Shown here piece by piece: positions 35,238-43,575 of a stretch of 64,000 bases of DNA. The notes beneath the pieces were generated by a model. That model was not told the DNA's origin. It saw nothing but the letters and a program-made list of their open reading frames with translations, and searched no databases. Within the stretch, counting starts at the first letter, position 1. Every line of letters starts with the position of its first letter. A program made the translations under genes and the position numbers. The stretch is from Pseudomonas sp. MYb118 (GTDB taxonomy: Bacteria > Pseudomonadota > Gammaproteobacteria > Pseudomonadales > Pseudomonadaceae): positions 868,001 through 932,000 of the forward strand of contig NZ_JBFRXN010000001.1 of assembly GCF_040947875.1 (NCBI RefSeq). Reading direction: 5' to 3'.

Positions 35238-35591
35238 ATGTCCTACGTTGATGGCTGCGTGATCGCGGTGCCCACCGCCAACCGCAGCAAATTCGAGCAA
35301 CACGCCAAGACCACCGCCGCGATCTTCAAGGAGAACGGCGCCCTGAGCATCGTCGAATGCTGGGGCGAGGACGTGCCCGATGGCAAAGTGACCTCGTTTC
35401 CCCAGGCGGTGAAGCTCAAACCCGACGAAACCGTGGTGTTCGCCTGGATCGTCTGGCCGGACAAGGCCACCCGCGAGGCCGGCATGCAGAAAATGATGGC
35501 CGACCCACGCATGCAGTCCGACGCCAATCCGATGCCGTTCGATGGCCAGCGCATGATCTTCGGCGGCTTCGACATCTTCCTGCAGGCCTGA
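35238..35591 (+). CDS. DUF1428 (YbaA-like) protein
   Basis: A 117-residue protein of the DUF1428 family, recognised from the MSYVDG(C/F)V(I/V)AVP start, the ECWGEDVPDGK block and the C-terminal PFDGQRMIFGGF. It has a ferredoxin-like dimeric alpha/beta-barrel character and no defined function. ATG at 35238 is eight bases from GGAG; an ATG at 35232 overlaps the lipoprotein stop but is too near the ribosome site. Confidence 0.88.
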   Translation: MSYVDGCVIAVPTANRSKFEQHAKTTAAIFKENGALSIVECWGEDVPDGKVTSFPQAVKLKPDETVVFAWIVWPDKATREAGMQKMMADPRMQSDANPMPFDGQRMIFGGFDIFLQA

Positions 35592-35603
35592 ACCGGTGCA
35601 GGG

Positions 35604-35798
35604 TCACTCCGGCGACGGGGTGATCCTGCAACTCTTGCGGTTGTGGATCTCGTCGTCCGTGGGCCGCTGCCTGACGAATTCGAAACGCGGCTCACCTTCG
35701 CTATAGTGAACCAGCCAGCCCCATTCCAGCTCTGACTCCTTCTGTCCCGGTTGCGGTGGCCTGGCCCACCATGGCTCTTTGCTGATGATTTCTCGCAT
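35604..35798 (-). CDS. Small conserved protein of unknown function
   Basis: A 64-residue soluble protein rich in Trp, Glu and Arg (EPWWARPPQPGQKESELEWG), ending KSCRITPSPE. No membrane segment, no motif recognised. A GGGACAGGG stretch precedes the ATG. It lies between two rightward genes on the opposite strand, and the reading frame has plausible Pseudomonas codon choice, but evidence is modest. Confidence 0.45.
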   Translation of the reverse strand: MREIISKEPWWARPPQPGQKESELEWGWLVHYSEGEPRFEFVRQRPTDDEIHNRKSCRITPSPE

Positions 35799-35858
35799 GG
35801 CCCTGTCCCGTTCATTCGGATGCTTGAACTATAACGTGCATGTCAGGAGGTGCCAGGC

Positions 35859-36386
35859 GTGAGCGACGAAACCCGTGAGCCGGTCAAGCGGCTGTTCTTT
35901 GCGTTGGGCTGTGCGCCCGAGCAGCGCAAGGCCATCGCCCGCTGGCGCAGCGAACTGCGGCTGCGCCACGGCAAACCGGTGCCCTCGGAGAATTTTCACC
36001 TGACTCTGTTGTTCCTCGGGGCGGTGGAGGTGGCGAAGATTGGCGAGATCTGCAACGCCGTGAGCCAGGTGCAGACGCCGGGTGCGTTGCGGGTGGCGCT
36101 GGACCGGGTCGATGCCTGGCGGCGTGCCGGGGCGCTGGTGCTGGCGTGCGAACAGCCGCCACCGGCGTTGTTGCGCCTGGCGTATGCGCTGGAGCAGGCG
36201 ATGTTGCCGTTTGGGCTGGAAGAGACGCCGAAGGAATTTCGGCCGCACCTGACCTTGATGCGCGATTTTCGCGAGCCGGTGCCTGAGTCGGCGACGCCGC
36301 CGGAATTTTACCTGCGCGCCGATCGGTTTGCCCTGTTCGAATCGCACAAGGGCCGGTATCGCGCTTTGGCCGAATGGCCCCTATAA
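35859..36386 (+). CDS. thpR: RNA 2',3'-cyclic phosphodiesterase (2'-5' RNA ligase family)
   Basis: A 175-residue 2H phosphoesterase. The two catalytic HxT motifs are seen as H47-L-T49 and H130-L-T132, the expected spacing. In bacteria ThpR hydrolyses RNA 2',3'-cyclic phosphates to 2'-phosphates and joins tRNA halves in vitro. GTG start at 35859 with AGGAGG eight to ten bases upstream; an earlier GTG lies inside the ribosome site. A hairpin follows the stop. Confidence 0.92.
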   Translation: MSDETREPVKRLFFALGCAPEQRKAIARWRSELRLRHGKPVPSENFHLTLLFLGAVEVAKIGEICNAVSQVQTPGALRVALDRVDAWRRAGALVLACEQPPPALLRLAYALEQAMLPFGLEETPKEFRPHLTLMRDFREPVPESATPPEFYLRADRFALFESHKGRYRALAEWPL

Positions 36387-36411
36387 AAAAAGGCGCCCGA
36401 GGAGGGCGCCC
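36384..36411 (-). terminator. Intrinsic terminator for the leftward pot operon
   Basis: GGCGCCC (36392-36398) pairs with GGGCGCC (36404-36410). On the minus strand it is followed by a run of seven T, so it terminates transcripts coming from potF. It may also act weakly for thpR. Confidence 0.75.
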
Positions 36412-36504
36412 AAGCTCACCTTAACCGAGGAAGCCAGGTGAGGCCGTTCGGCAGAGAGAGTGCAGCGGTGGTAAGGCGCTGCTTGAACGGAAACTTGATG
36501 GCCT

Positions 36505-36580
36505 CATCGCGAGCAGGCTCGCTCCCACAATTTGGATGTGTGAACACGGACCCCTGTGGGAGCGAGCCTGCTCGCGATGC
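36505..36580. repeat. Outward-facing REP pair
   Basis: Same inverted-out arrangement and near-identical spacer as 33994-34083 (GGATGTGTGAACACGGACCC), downstream of potF. Confidence 0.93.
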
Positions 36581-36597
36581 GATTTCAATGGGGACAA

Positions 36598-37695
36598 CTA
36601 CTTCCCAAGCTTCACCCGCGTCCACCCCCGGGTCATCACCCGCTGGATGCCGATGGGCATGTCCGGAATCGCATACAGCGTCGCCAGCACATCCTGCGGC
36701 GGGTAGGAGCCCGGGTCGTCGCGAATGGCTTCATCGACCAATGGCGTCGCCGCCGCGTTGGCATTGCTGTAGCCGATGTTGTTGGTGACCTCGGCAATGA
36801 TGTCCGGGCGCATCAGGAAGTTCATGAACAGGTGGGCGTTTGCAACGTTGGCCGCATCCCGGGGGATGGCGACCATGTCGTAGAAACTGCCGGCGCCTTC
36901 CCTGGGAATGCTGTAGTCGATCTGCACCTGGTTGCCGGCTTCCTGGGCGCGAGCCTTGGCTTGCAGCACGTCACCGGAGTAACCGACCGCCACGCAGATG
37001 TTGCCGTTGGCCAGGTCCGAGATGTACTTGGAGGAATGGAAGTACGCCACCGACGGACGGATCTTCATGAACAGTTCCTGCGCCTGGGCAATCTGCGCCT
37101 TGTCCTTGGAGTTCACCGGGTAGCCCAGGTAGTGCAGGGCGGCGGGCAGCATCTCGGTGGGTGAGTCGAGGAAGCTGATGCCACAGGCCTTGAGCTTCTC
37201 GGCGTTCTCCGGCTTGAACAGCAGGTCCCAGGAATTGGTCGGCGCATCGGCGCCCAGCGCTTCCCTGACCTTGGCCGGGTTGAAGCCGATACCGATCGAA
37301 CCCCACATGTACGGGAACGCATGGGCGTTGTCCGGATCGCTCGCCGAGGCGTTTTTCAGCAGCACCGGGTTGAGGTTCTTCCAGTTCGGCAGCCTGGATT
37401 TATCCAGTTCCTGATAAACCCCGGCCTTGATCTGCTTGGCCAGGAAACTGTTGGACGGCACGACGATGTCGTAGCCCGATTTCCCCGCGAGCAAACGCGC
37501 CTCGAGGGTCTCGTTGCTGTCGAACACGTCATAGGTCACGTGGATGCCGGTCTCGTCTTCGAACTTCTTGACGGTGTCCGGGGCGATGTAGTCCGACCAG
37601 TTGTAGACGCGCAGCACCTTGTCATCGGCCTGTGCGAGCGAGGTGATCGCGCCCATCAGGGACAGGGTCAGCAGAGTCCTGCCAAGCATTTTCAT
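36598..37695 (-). CDS. potF: Putrescine/polyamine ABC substrate-binding protein
   Basis: A 365-residue periplasmic receptor with a Sec signal ending SLAQA (residue 22). Motifs [38 protein letters not shown] and [10 protein letters not shown] mark PotF/SpuD-type proteins that bind putrescine or spermidine. GAAGG lies about ten bases before the ATG at 37695; a farther ATG lacks a ribosome site. It is the last gene of the leftward potG-potH-potI-potF operon, 54 bases after potI, and followed by an intrinsic terminator. Confidence 0.94.
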   Translation of the reverse strand: MKMLGRTLLTLSLMGAITSLAQADDKVLRVYNWSDYIAPDTVKKFEDETGIHVTYDVFDSNETLEARLLAGKSGYDIVVPSNSFLAKQIKAGVYQELDKSRLPNWKNLNPVLLKNASASDPDNAHAFPYMWGSIGIGFNPAKVREALGADAPTNSWDLLFKPENAEKLKACGISFLDSPTEMLPAALHYLGYPVNSKDKAQIAQAQELFMKIRPSVAYFHSSKYISDLANGNICVAVGYSGDVLQAKARAQEAGNQVQIDYSIPREGAGSFYDMVAIPRDAANVANAHLFMNFLMRPDIIAEVTNNIGYSNANAAATPLVDEAIRDDPGSYPPQDVLATLYAIPDMPIGIQRVMTRGWTRVKLGK

Positions 37696-37749
37696 CGGTA
37701 CAGCTTCCTTCTTGTTATGCATTACGCAACGCAGTAAAACGCGACGGCG

Positions 37750-38634
37750 TCAGGCCGTCGCTTGAGTCATGGGCTTTGGTGCGGGTTGCCAGGCTTCGCT
37801 GGCGGTCTGGTCCATGGCTTCCTGGATCGCCCGCTTGCGGGTCGCTTCGGCGCGGCGACCGAAGTACCAGACCAGGAAGGTCACCAGGGACACGGCGAGC
37901 AGGATCAGGCTGGCCACGGCGTTGATCTCCGGCTTCACGCCCAGGCGCACCGCCGAGAACACTTCCATCGGCAGGGTGGTGGAGCCCGGGCCCGAAACGA
38001 AGCTGGCCAGTACCAGGTCGTCCAGCGACAGGGCGAACGACATCATGCCGCCGGCGGCCAGGGACGGCGCGATCATCGGAATGGTGATCAGGAAAAACAC
38101 CTTGAAGGGTTTTGCCCCCAGGTCCATGGCCGCTTCCTCGATGGACAAATCCAGCTCACGCAAACGCGAGGACACCACCACCGCCACATAGGCGGCGCAG
38201 AACGTGGTGTGGGCGATCCAGATGGTGACGATGCCACGCTCCATCGGCCAACCGATCAACTGCGCCATGGCCACGAACAGCAGCAACAGCGACAGGCCGG
38301 TGATCACCTCGGGCATCACCAGTGGCGCGGTGACCAGGCCACCGAACAGCGTGCGGCCCTTGAAGCGGGTGACGCGGGTCAGCACGAACGCTGCCAGCGT
38401 ACCCAGCGCCACGGCGGCCACCGCCGTGTAGCAGGCGATCTCCAGCGAGCGCACCACCGAGCCCATCAGTTGCGTGTTGTCGAGCAAGCCTGCGTACCAC
38501 TTCACCGACCAGCCGCCCCACACCGTCACCAGTTTCGAGGCGTTGAACGAGTAGATCACCAGGATCAGCATCGGCAAGTAAATGAAGGCCAGGCCGAACA
38601 CCAGCATGAACGTTGAAAAACTTGCGCGTTTCAT
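37750..38634 (-). CDS. potI: Polyamine ABC permease PotI
   Basis: A 294-residue inner-membrane permease with about six hydrophobic segments and the ABC EAA loop SIEEAAMDLGAKPFKVFFLITIP (shown here only in part: EEAAMDLGAKPFKVF). It pairs with PotH to form the channel. The start overlaps the potH stop (ATGA). A 30-residue hydrophilic C-terminal tail follows the last helix. Confidence 0.95.
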   Translation of the reverse strand: MKRASFSTFMLVFGLAFIYLPMLILVIYSFNASKLVTVWGGWSVKWYAGLLDNTQLMGSVVRSLEIACYTAVAAVALGTLAAFVLTRVTRFKGRTLFGGLVTAPLVMPEVITGLSLLLLFVAMAQLIGWPMERGIVTIWIAHTTFCAAYVAVVVSSRLRELDLSIEEAAMDLGAKPFKVFFLITIPMIAPSLAAGGMMSFALSLDDLVLASFVSGPGSTTLPMEVFSAVRLGVKPEINAVASLILLAVSLVTFLVWYFGRRAEATRKRAIQEAMDQTASEAWQPAPKPMTQATA

Positions 38635-39545
38635 CCCCGACCCTCCATCTCTTTGGCCTGGCTACGGTTGAACAGCAGAATCGGTACGATCAGGATCAAC
38701 AGCATCACCACCGCCAGGGCGGACGCCACCGGCCAGTCGCGGTTGTTGAAGAACTCCTGCCACAGCACACGGCCGATCATCAGGGTTTCCGGGCCGCCCA
38801 GCAGTTCCGGAATCACGAACTCGCCCACCACGGGAATGAACACCAGCATGCAACCGGCGATGATGCCGTTCTTGGCCAGCGGCACGGTGATTTTCCAGAA
38901 GTTGTTGAAGTTGCTCGAACCCAGGTCCGACGCGGCTTCCAGCAGGCTATGATCGTGCTTGACCAGGTTGGCGTACAGCGGCAGCACCATGAACGGCAGG
39001 TAGGCGTAGACGACGCCGATGTACACCGCCGTGTTGGTGTTGAGGATCTCGATAGGGTGGTTGGTCAGCCCGGTCCACATCAGGAACGCGTTGAGCAGGC
39101 CGTTGTTGCTGAGGATGCCCATCCACGCATACACGCGGATCAGGATGGCGGTCCAGGTCGGCATCATGATCAACAGCAGCAGGACGTTCTGCGTTTCCTT
39201 GCGGGTTGTGGTGATCGCGTAGGCCATCGGGAAACCGATCAGCAGGCACATCAACGTGCTGAGGAACGCCACCTTCAACGAACCGAAGTACGCCGAGATG
39301 TACAGCTCGTCCTCGGTCAGCATCAGGTAGTTGCCGACGTTCATGAACAGTTGCAGCTTCTGTTCGGCGTAGGTGTAGATCTCGGAGTAGGGCGGGATGG
39401 CCAGCGCCGCTTCCGAGAAGCTGATCTTCATCACCAGGAAGAACGGCAACAGGAAAAACAGGCACAGCCACAAAAACGGAATGCCGATGACGATCTTGCG
39501 GCCGCTGGGCACGAAGCGCATGAATTGCTGGTTGAGAGTACTCAT
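38631..39545 (-). CDS. potH: Polyamine ABC permease PotH
   Basis: A 304-residue permease with about six hydrophobic segments, a long periplasmic loop after the first helix and the EAA loop LLEAASDLGSSNFNNFWKI. It is the partner of PotI in the putrescine transporter. Start and stop overlap its neighbours by four bases each (ATGA), so the operon is tightly coupled. Confidence 0.95.
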   Translation of the reverse strand: MSTLNQQFMRFVPSGRKIVIGIPFLWLCLFFLLPFFLVMKISFSEAALAIPPYSEIYTYAEQKLQLFMNVGNYLMLTEDELYISAYFGSLKVAFLSTLMCLLIGFPMAYAITTTRKETQNVLLLLIMMPTWTAILIRVYAWMGILSNNGLLNAFLMWTGLTNHPIEILNTNTAVYIGVVYAYLPFMVLPLYANLVKHDHSLLEAASDLGSSNFNNFWKITVPLAKNGIIAGCMLVFIPVVGEFVIPELLGGPETLMIGRVLWQEFFNNRDWPVASALAVVMLLILIVPILLFNRSQAKEMEGRG

Positions 39546-40684
39546 GAGCGCAGTACCACGCCGCTGTCGTCTTCCCACCACACGTAGACCTTGTCGTCCC
39601 AGGTCGGGCGTGCGCCACGGCGTTCGGCGTTGGCCATGAACGACTGGACGATCTTGCCGCCGGGCAGCTCGACGTAGAACACCGAGTGGCCGCCCAGGTA
39701 GGCGATGTCGTGCACTTTGCCCGCCGACCAGTTGTAGCGGAACTCCGGTTGGCTGGTGCTGACCAGCAGTTTTTCCGGGCGGATGGCGTAGGTGATCGAC
39801 TTGTCTTCCACCGAGGTGCTGACGCCGTGGCCGACGTAGATCTTCTGCTCCAGGTCCGGGCTGTGGATGATCGCGTGGCCTTCGAGGTCTTCGACCACGG
39901 TGCCGTCGAAGGCATTCACGTTGCCGATGAATTCGCAGACCATGCGGCTGACCGGCGCTTCATAGATGTCGACGGGGCTGCCGATCTGGGCGATCCAGCC
40001 CAGGTGCATGATGGCGATGCGCTGGGCCATGGTCATGGCCTCTTCCTGGTCGTGGGTCACCATCACGCAGGTCACGCCGACGCGTTCGATGATCTCCACC
40101 AGTTCCAGTTGCATCTGCGAGCGCAGCTTTTTGTCCAGAGCGCCCATCGGCTCGTCGAGCAGCAACAGCTTCGGCCGCTTGGCCAGGGAGCGGGCGAGGG
40201 CCACGCGCTGGCGCTGGCCGCCGGACAGTTGATGAGGCTTGCGCTTGGCGTATTGGGTCATGTGCACCAGGCGCAGCATCTCTTCCACACGGGCGTCGAT
40301 CTCGGCGGCCGGCAACTTGTCCTGCTTGAGGCCGAAGGCGATGTTCTGCGCCACGGTCATGTGTGGGAACAGGGCGTAAGACTGGAACATCATGTTGATC
40401 GGCCGTTCGTACGGCGGCATGTCGGTGATGTCCACGCCATCGAGCAGGATCCGCCCTTCGGTCGGGCGCTCGAAGCCGGCGAGCATGCGCAGCAGGGTCG
40501 ATTTGCCGGAACCGGAACCGCCGAGCAGGGCGAAGATCTCGCCTTGATGAATCTCCAGGGAGACATCGTCCACTGCGGTGGTTTCGTCGAATTTCTTGGT
40601 GACGCGGTCGACTTTCACCAACACCTTTTTCGGTGATTGATGACCTTCGAGGGCCTTCCTGTAAGTGCTGGAGGCGTTTGCCAT
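39542..40684 (-). CDS. potG: Polyamine ABC transporter ATPase PotG
   Basis: A 380-residue ATPase. Walker A is GGSGSGKST (near residue 57), signature LSGGQRQRVALARSL, Walker B LLLLDEPMGALD, switch His in VTHDQEEA. The C-terminal third is a TOBE-type regulatory domain (AIRPEKLLVS). It energises the PotHI channel. ATG at 40684 has GGGAG upstream. First gene of the leftward operon. Confidence 0.96.
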   Translation of the reverse strand: MANASSTYRKALEGHQSPKKVLVKVDRVTKKFDETTAVDDVSLEIHQGEIFALLGGSGSGKSTLLRMLAGFERPTEGRILLDGVDITDMPPYERPINMMFQSYALFPHMTVAQNIAFGLKQDKLPAAEIDARVEEMLRLVHMTQYAKRKPHQLSGGQRQRVALARSLAKRPKLLLLDEPMGALDKKLRSQMQLELVEIIERVGVTCVMVTHDQEEAMTMAQRIAIMHLGWIAQIGSPVDIYEAPVSRMVCEFIGNVNAFDGTVVEDLEGHAIIHSPDLEQKIYVGHGVSTSVEDKSITYAIRPEKLLVSTSQPEFRYNWSAGKVHDIAYLGGHSVFYVELPGGKIVQSFMANAERRGARPTWDDKVYVWWEDDSGVVLRS

Positions 40685-40769
40685 GTGAAACTCCCAACAG
40701 GTCGTCGGGCCAACGCGGCCTGACTTAATAGTTGATTGCAAACCCGGGTTTCATGGCTGACACCAACCC

Positions 40770-40860
40770 CTGTAGGAGCGAGCTTGCTCGCGATGCGGTG
40801 CGCCAGTCACCATTTGAATCGCCTGACACTACGCATCGCGAGCAAGCTCGCTCCTACAGG
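40770..40860. repeat. REP pair (inverted), twin of 30886-30975
   Basis: Near-identical copy, spacer included, of the cassette at 30886-30975. The bases from 40861 to 41007 that follow hold no convincing gene, although one frame reads a hydrophobic segment (FGAAILAAWVVLFVVDAV). Confidence 0.95.
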
Positions 40861-41007
40861 GGGCTGTGTTGCCCCCGGGTTTATTCGGCGCCGCCATCCT
40901 GGCTGCCTGGGTGGTGCTTTTTGTTGTTGATGCGGTTTGTTATCGCGAAAAGCAGGCGCGCGCAGGCACGCCCATTCCTCACGGGAGCAGTAAAAGGTTT
41001 TGGGTGC

Positions 41008-41769
41008 TTAGCGGGTTTTACGCAGCGCGGCCCGTCGCCGGCAGGCATCGCCGAACGCCTGGAAAATGCTCAGGTACGGCGGATTCGACAGCACCTGCCA
41101 TTCCGGATGCCATTGCACGCCGACGGCAAAACTCGGGCTGTGGCCCACGGAGATCGCCTCGATCAAGCCGTCCGGCGCAATCGCTTCCACCCGCAGGCCC
41201 GGCGCGAGACGGTCGATGCCCTGGCTGTGAATCGAATTGACCATGAACTCGGCCGGCAACTGCAGCGCTTCGAACACGCCGCCCGGTTGCACCGTGACCG
41301 CGTGCGCCGGGGCGTATTGCACCGCCAGTTCAGGGCTGTCGGCTTCGCGGTGATCGAGCATGCCCGGCAGTTCGTGCACCTTCTGGTGCAGGCTGCCGCC
41401 GAAGGCCACGTTCATTTCCTGGAAGCCGCGGCAAATGCCCAGCACCGGAACGCCAGCGGCAATCGCGGCACGTAACAGGGGAAGAGTGGTGGCGTCCCGC
41501 GCCGGATCGTGATCCGTGCCGGGGGCACTGGCCGGGCCCTGATAGTGGAAGGGCTCCACGTTCGACGGCGAGCCGGTGAGCAGCAAACCGTCGAGATGGG
41601 TCAGCACTTCGGTGATTTCCGTCAGTTCGCCCAGGGAAGGTATGACCACTGGCATCCCCAAGGCCGCCACGCTGACAGCACGCAGGTACTTGTCGCCGCT
41701 GATGTGGTAGGGGTGCAGGCCAATCTGTTTGACGCACGCAGTAACGCCGATCAATGGCTTGAATGCCAT
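41008..41769 (-). CDS. puuD: Gamma-glutamyl-gamma-aminobutyrate hydrolase (PuuD/SpuA type)
   Basis: A 253-residue class-I glutamine-amidotransferase-like hydrolase. The nucleophile is C113 in GICRGFQE and the partner His-x-Glu appears in QWHPEW near residue 228. PuuD cleaves gamma-glutamyl-GABA to glutamate and GABA, the last step of the gamma-glutamylated putrescine route. GAGGTGA lies five bases before the ATG. It is divergent from the gamma-glutamylputrescine synthetase gene, sharing a 280-bp control region. Confidence 0.93.
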   Translation of the reverse strand: MAFKPLIGVTACVKQIGLHPYHISGDKYLRAVSVAALGMPVVIPSLGELTEITEVLTHLDGLLLTGSPSNVEPFHYQGPASAPGTDHDPARDATTLPLLRAAIAAGVPVLGICRGFQEMNVAFGGSLHQKVHELPGMLDHREADSPELAVQYAPAHAVTVQPGGVFEALQLPAEFMVNSIHSQGIDRLAPGLRVEAIAPDGLIEAISVGHSPSFAVGVQWHPEWQVLSNPPYLSIFQAFGDACRRRAALRKTR

Positions 41770-42049
41770 TTTTATCACCTCGAAGTTTGACACTTGAACG
41801 AGCTTTTCCGGAGCTTAGCCTTGTTGATTTTAATTGACAACTGTCATGTAAAAAATTCTAAACGCCGCGCGTCCGATCCTCAGGATTTACGCGGTGCGGC
41901 GGACTGATCTGCGATTTTTGTCCGCCGTAAACCCCCGAAAATAAAGGATGAAAGGCTGGGTGTTCGCTATTGACTTCACTTTGCCGTTCGGGTTGACTGG
42001 CTCCGTGGAAGTGCAGTGAACATAATAATTAACAGCTAATAGGTGCATC
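41770..42049. promoter_or_regulatory. Divergent puuD/puuA control region with two palindromes
   Basis: This 280-bp gap holds a perfect 12-bp palindrome-like site TGACAACTGTCA at 41835-41846 in an AT-rich setting, near the puuD side, and a long hairpin (TGCGGCGGAC at 41895-41904 with GTCCGCCGTA at 41920-41929). The first is a good candidate operator for the XRE-cupin regulator encoded at 46756, which in E. coli (PuuR) binds this locus. The second could be an attenuating hairpin or a second operator. Confidence 0.5.
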
Positions 42050-43426
42050 ATGTCGGTCCCTCTGCGTGCCGTTCAACTCAACGAAGCAAACGCATTCCTT
42101 AAGAAATATCCTGAGGTTTTGTACGTCGACCTTCTGATTGCGGATATGAACGGTGTGGTGCGCGGCAAGCGCATCGAGCGCACCAGTCTTCATAAGGTGT
42201 ACGAAAAAGGCATCAACCTGCCGGCGTCGCTGTTTGCCTTGGACATCAACGGCTCCACGGTGGAAAGCACCGGCCTGGGCCTGGACATCGGCGACTCCGA
42301 CCGGATCTGTTTCCCCATCCCCGGCACCCTCAGCATCGAGCCCTGGCAGAAGCGCCCGACTGCGCAACTGCTGATGACCATGCATGAACTGGAAGGCGAG
42401 CCCTTCTTCGCCGACCCGCGCGAAGTGCTGCGCCAGATCGTCAGCAAGTTCGACGACATGGGCCTGACCATCTGCGCTGCGTTCGAGCTGGAGTTCTACC
42501 TGATCGACCAGGACAACGTGAACGGCCGTCCGCAATCGCCGCGCTCGCCGGTCTCGGGCAAGCGTCCGATGTCGACCCAGGTGTACCTGATCGACGACCT
42601 CGACGAATACGTCGATTGCCTGCAAGACATCCTCGAAGGCGCGAAAGAGCAGGGCATCCCGGCTGACGCCATCGTCAAGGAAAGCGCCCCGGCGCAGTTC
42701 GAAGTGAACCTGCATCACGTCAACGACCCGATCAAGGCCTGCGACTACGCGGTGCTGCTCAAGCGTCTGGTGAAGAACATCGCCTACGACCACGAGATGG
42801 ACACCACTTTCATGGCCAAGCCGTATCCGGGCCAGGCGGGCAACGGCCTGCACGTGCACATCTCGATCCTCGACAAGGCCGGCAACAACATCTTCGCCAG
42901 CGAAGACCCGGAGCAGAACACCGCGCTGCGCCACGCCATCGGCGGCGTACTCGACACCCTGCCGGAGCAGATGGCGTTCCTCTGCCCGAACGTCAACTCG
43001 TACCGCCGTTTCGGTGCGCAGTTCTACGTGCCGAACTCGCCGAGCTGGGGCATCGACAACCGTACCGTGGCGGTCCGCGTACCGACCGGTTCGCCGGACG
43101 CCGTGCGCATCGAACACCGCGTGGCCGGTGCCGACGCCAACCCGTACCTGCTGATGGCCTCGGTGCTGGCCGGTATCCACCACGGCCTGACCAACCAGAT
43201 CGAACCGGGCGCCCCGGTGGAAGGCAACAGCTACGAGCAGAACGAACAAAGCCTGCCGAACAACCTGCGCGACGCCCTGCGTGTGCTCGATGACAGCGAA
43301 GTGATGGCCAAGTACATCGACCCGCTGTACATCGACGTGTTCGTGGCATGCAAGGAAAGCGAGCTGGCCGAGTTCGAAAACTCGATCTCCGACCTTGAGT
43401 ACAACTGGTACTTGCATACGGTCTAA
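42050..43426 (+). CDS. puuA: Gamma-glutamylputrescine synthetase (glutamine synthetase family)
   Basis: A 458-residue GS-family ligase. It shows GS motifs: the N-terminal VDLLIADMNGVVRGKRI block, metal-site AFELEFYL, substrate-site GNGLHVHIS and C-terminal NPYLLMA. The neighbours (PuuD, PuuC, PuuB, PuuR) and the absence of the adenylylation-loop NLYDLP of GlnA indicate a PuuA/SpuI-type enzyme that joins glutamate to putrescine with ATP. AGGTG lies five bases before the ATG. Confidence 0.92.
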   Translation: MSVPLRAVQLNEANAFLKKYPEVLYVDLLIADMNGVVRGKRIERTSLHKVYEKGINLPASLFALDINGSTVESTGLGLDIGDSDRICFPIPGTLSIEPWQKRPTAQLLMTMHELEGEPFFADPREVLRQIVSKFDDMGLTICAAFELEFYLIDQDNVNGRPQSPRSPVSGKRPMSTQVYLIDDLDEYVDCLQDILEGAKEQGIPADAIVKESAPAQFEVNLHHVNDPIKACDYAVLLKRLVKNIAYDHEMDTTFMAKPYPGQAGNGLHVHISILDKAGNNIFASEDPEQNTALRHAIGGVLDTLPEQMAFLCPNVNSYRRFGAQFYVPNSPSWGIDNRTVAVRVPTGSPDAVRIEHRVAGADANPYLLMASVLAGIHHGLTNQIEPGAPVEGNSYEQNEQSLPNNLRDALRVLDDSEVMAKYIDPLYIDVFVACKESELAEFENSISDLEYNWYLHTV

Positions 43427-43441
43427 ACCCACCCCGGCCCC

Positions 43442-43532
43442 CTGTAGGAGCGAGCTTGCTCGCGATGAGGCCCGGTCAGCCAATATCCATGTGGCTGACA
43501 CTCCGCCATCGCGAGCAAGCTCGCTCCTACAG
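43442..43532. repeat. REP pair (inverted, GTAGGAGC type)
   Basis: Inverted REP pair between puuA and puuC. Confidence 0.95.
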
Positions 43533-43575
43533 GGGGATCGTTCGACCCATCCATTTTCTGTGTGAGTCACCCCCC

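Noticed and set aside
40861..41007. Small hydrophobic reading frame (FGAAILAAWVVLFVVDAV)
   Set aside because: No good start or ribosome site, and the frame runs on into the antisense of puuD; could be a decayed gene end but cannot be supported.
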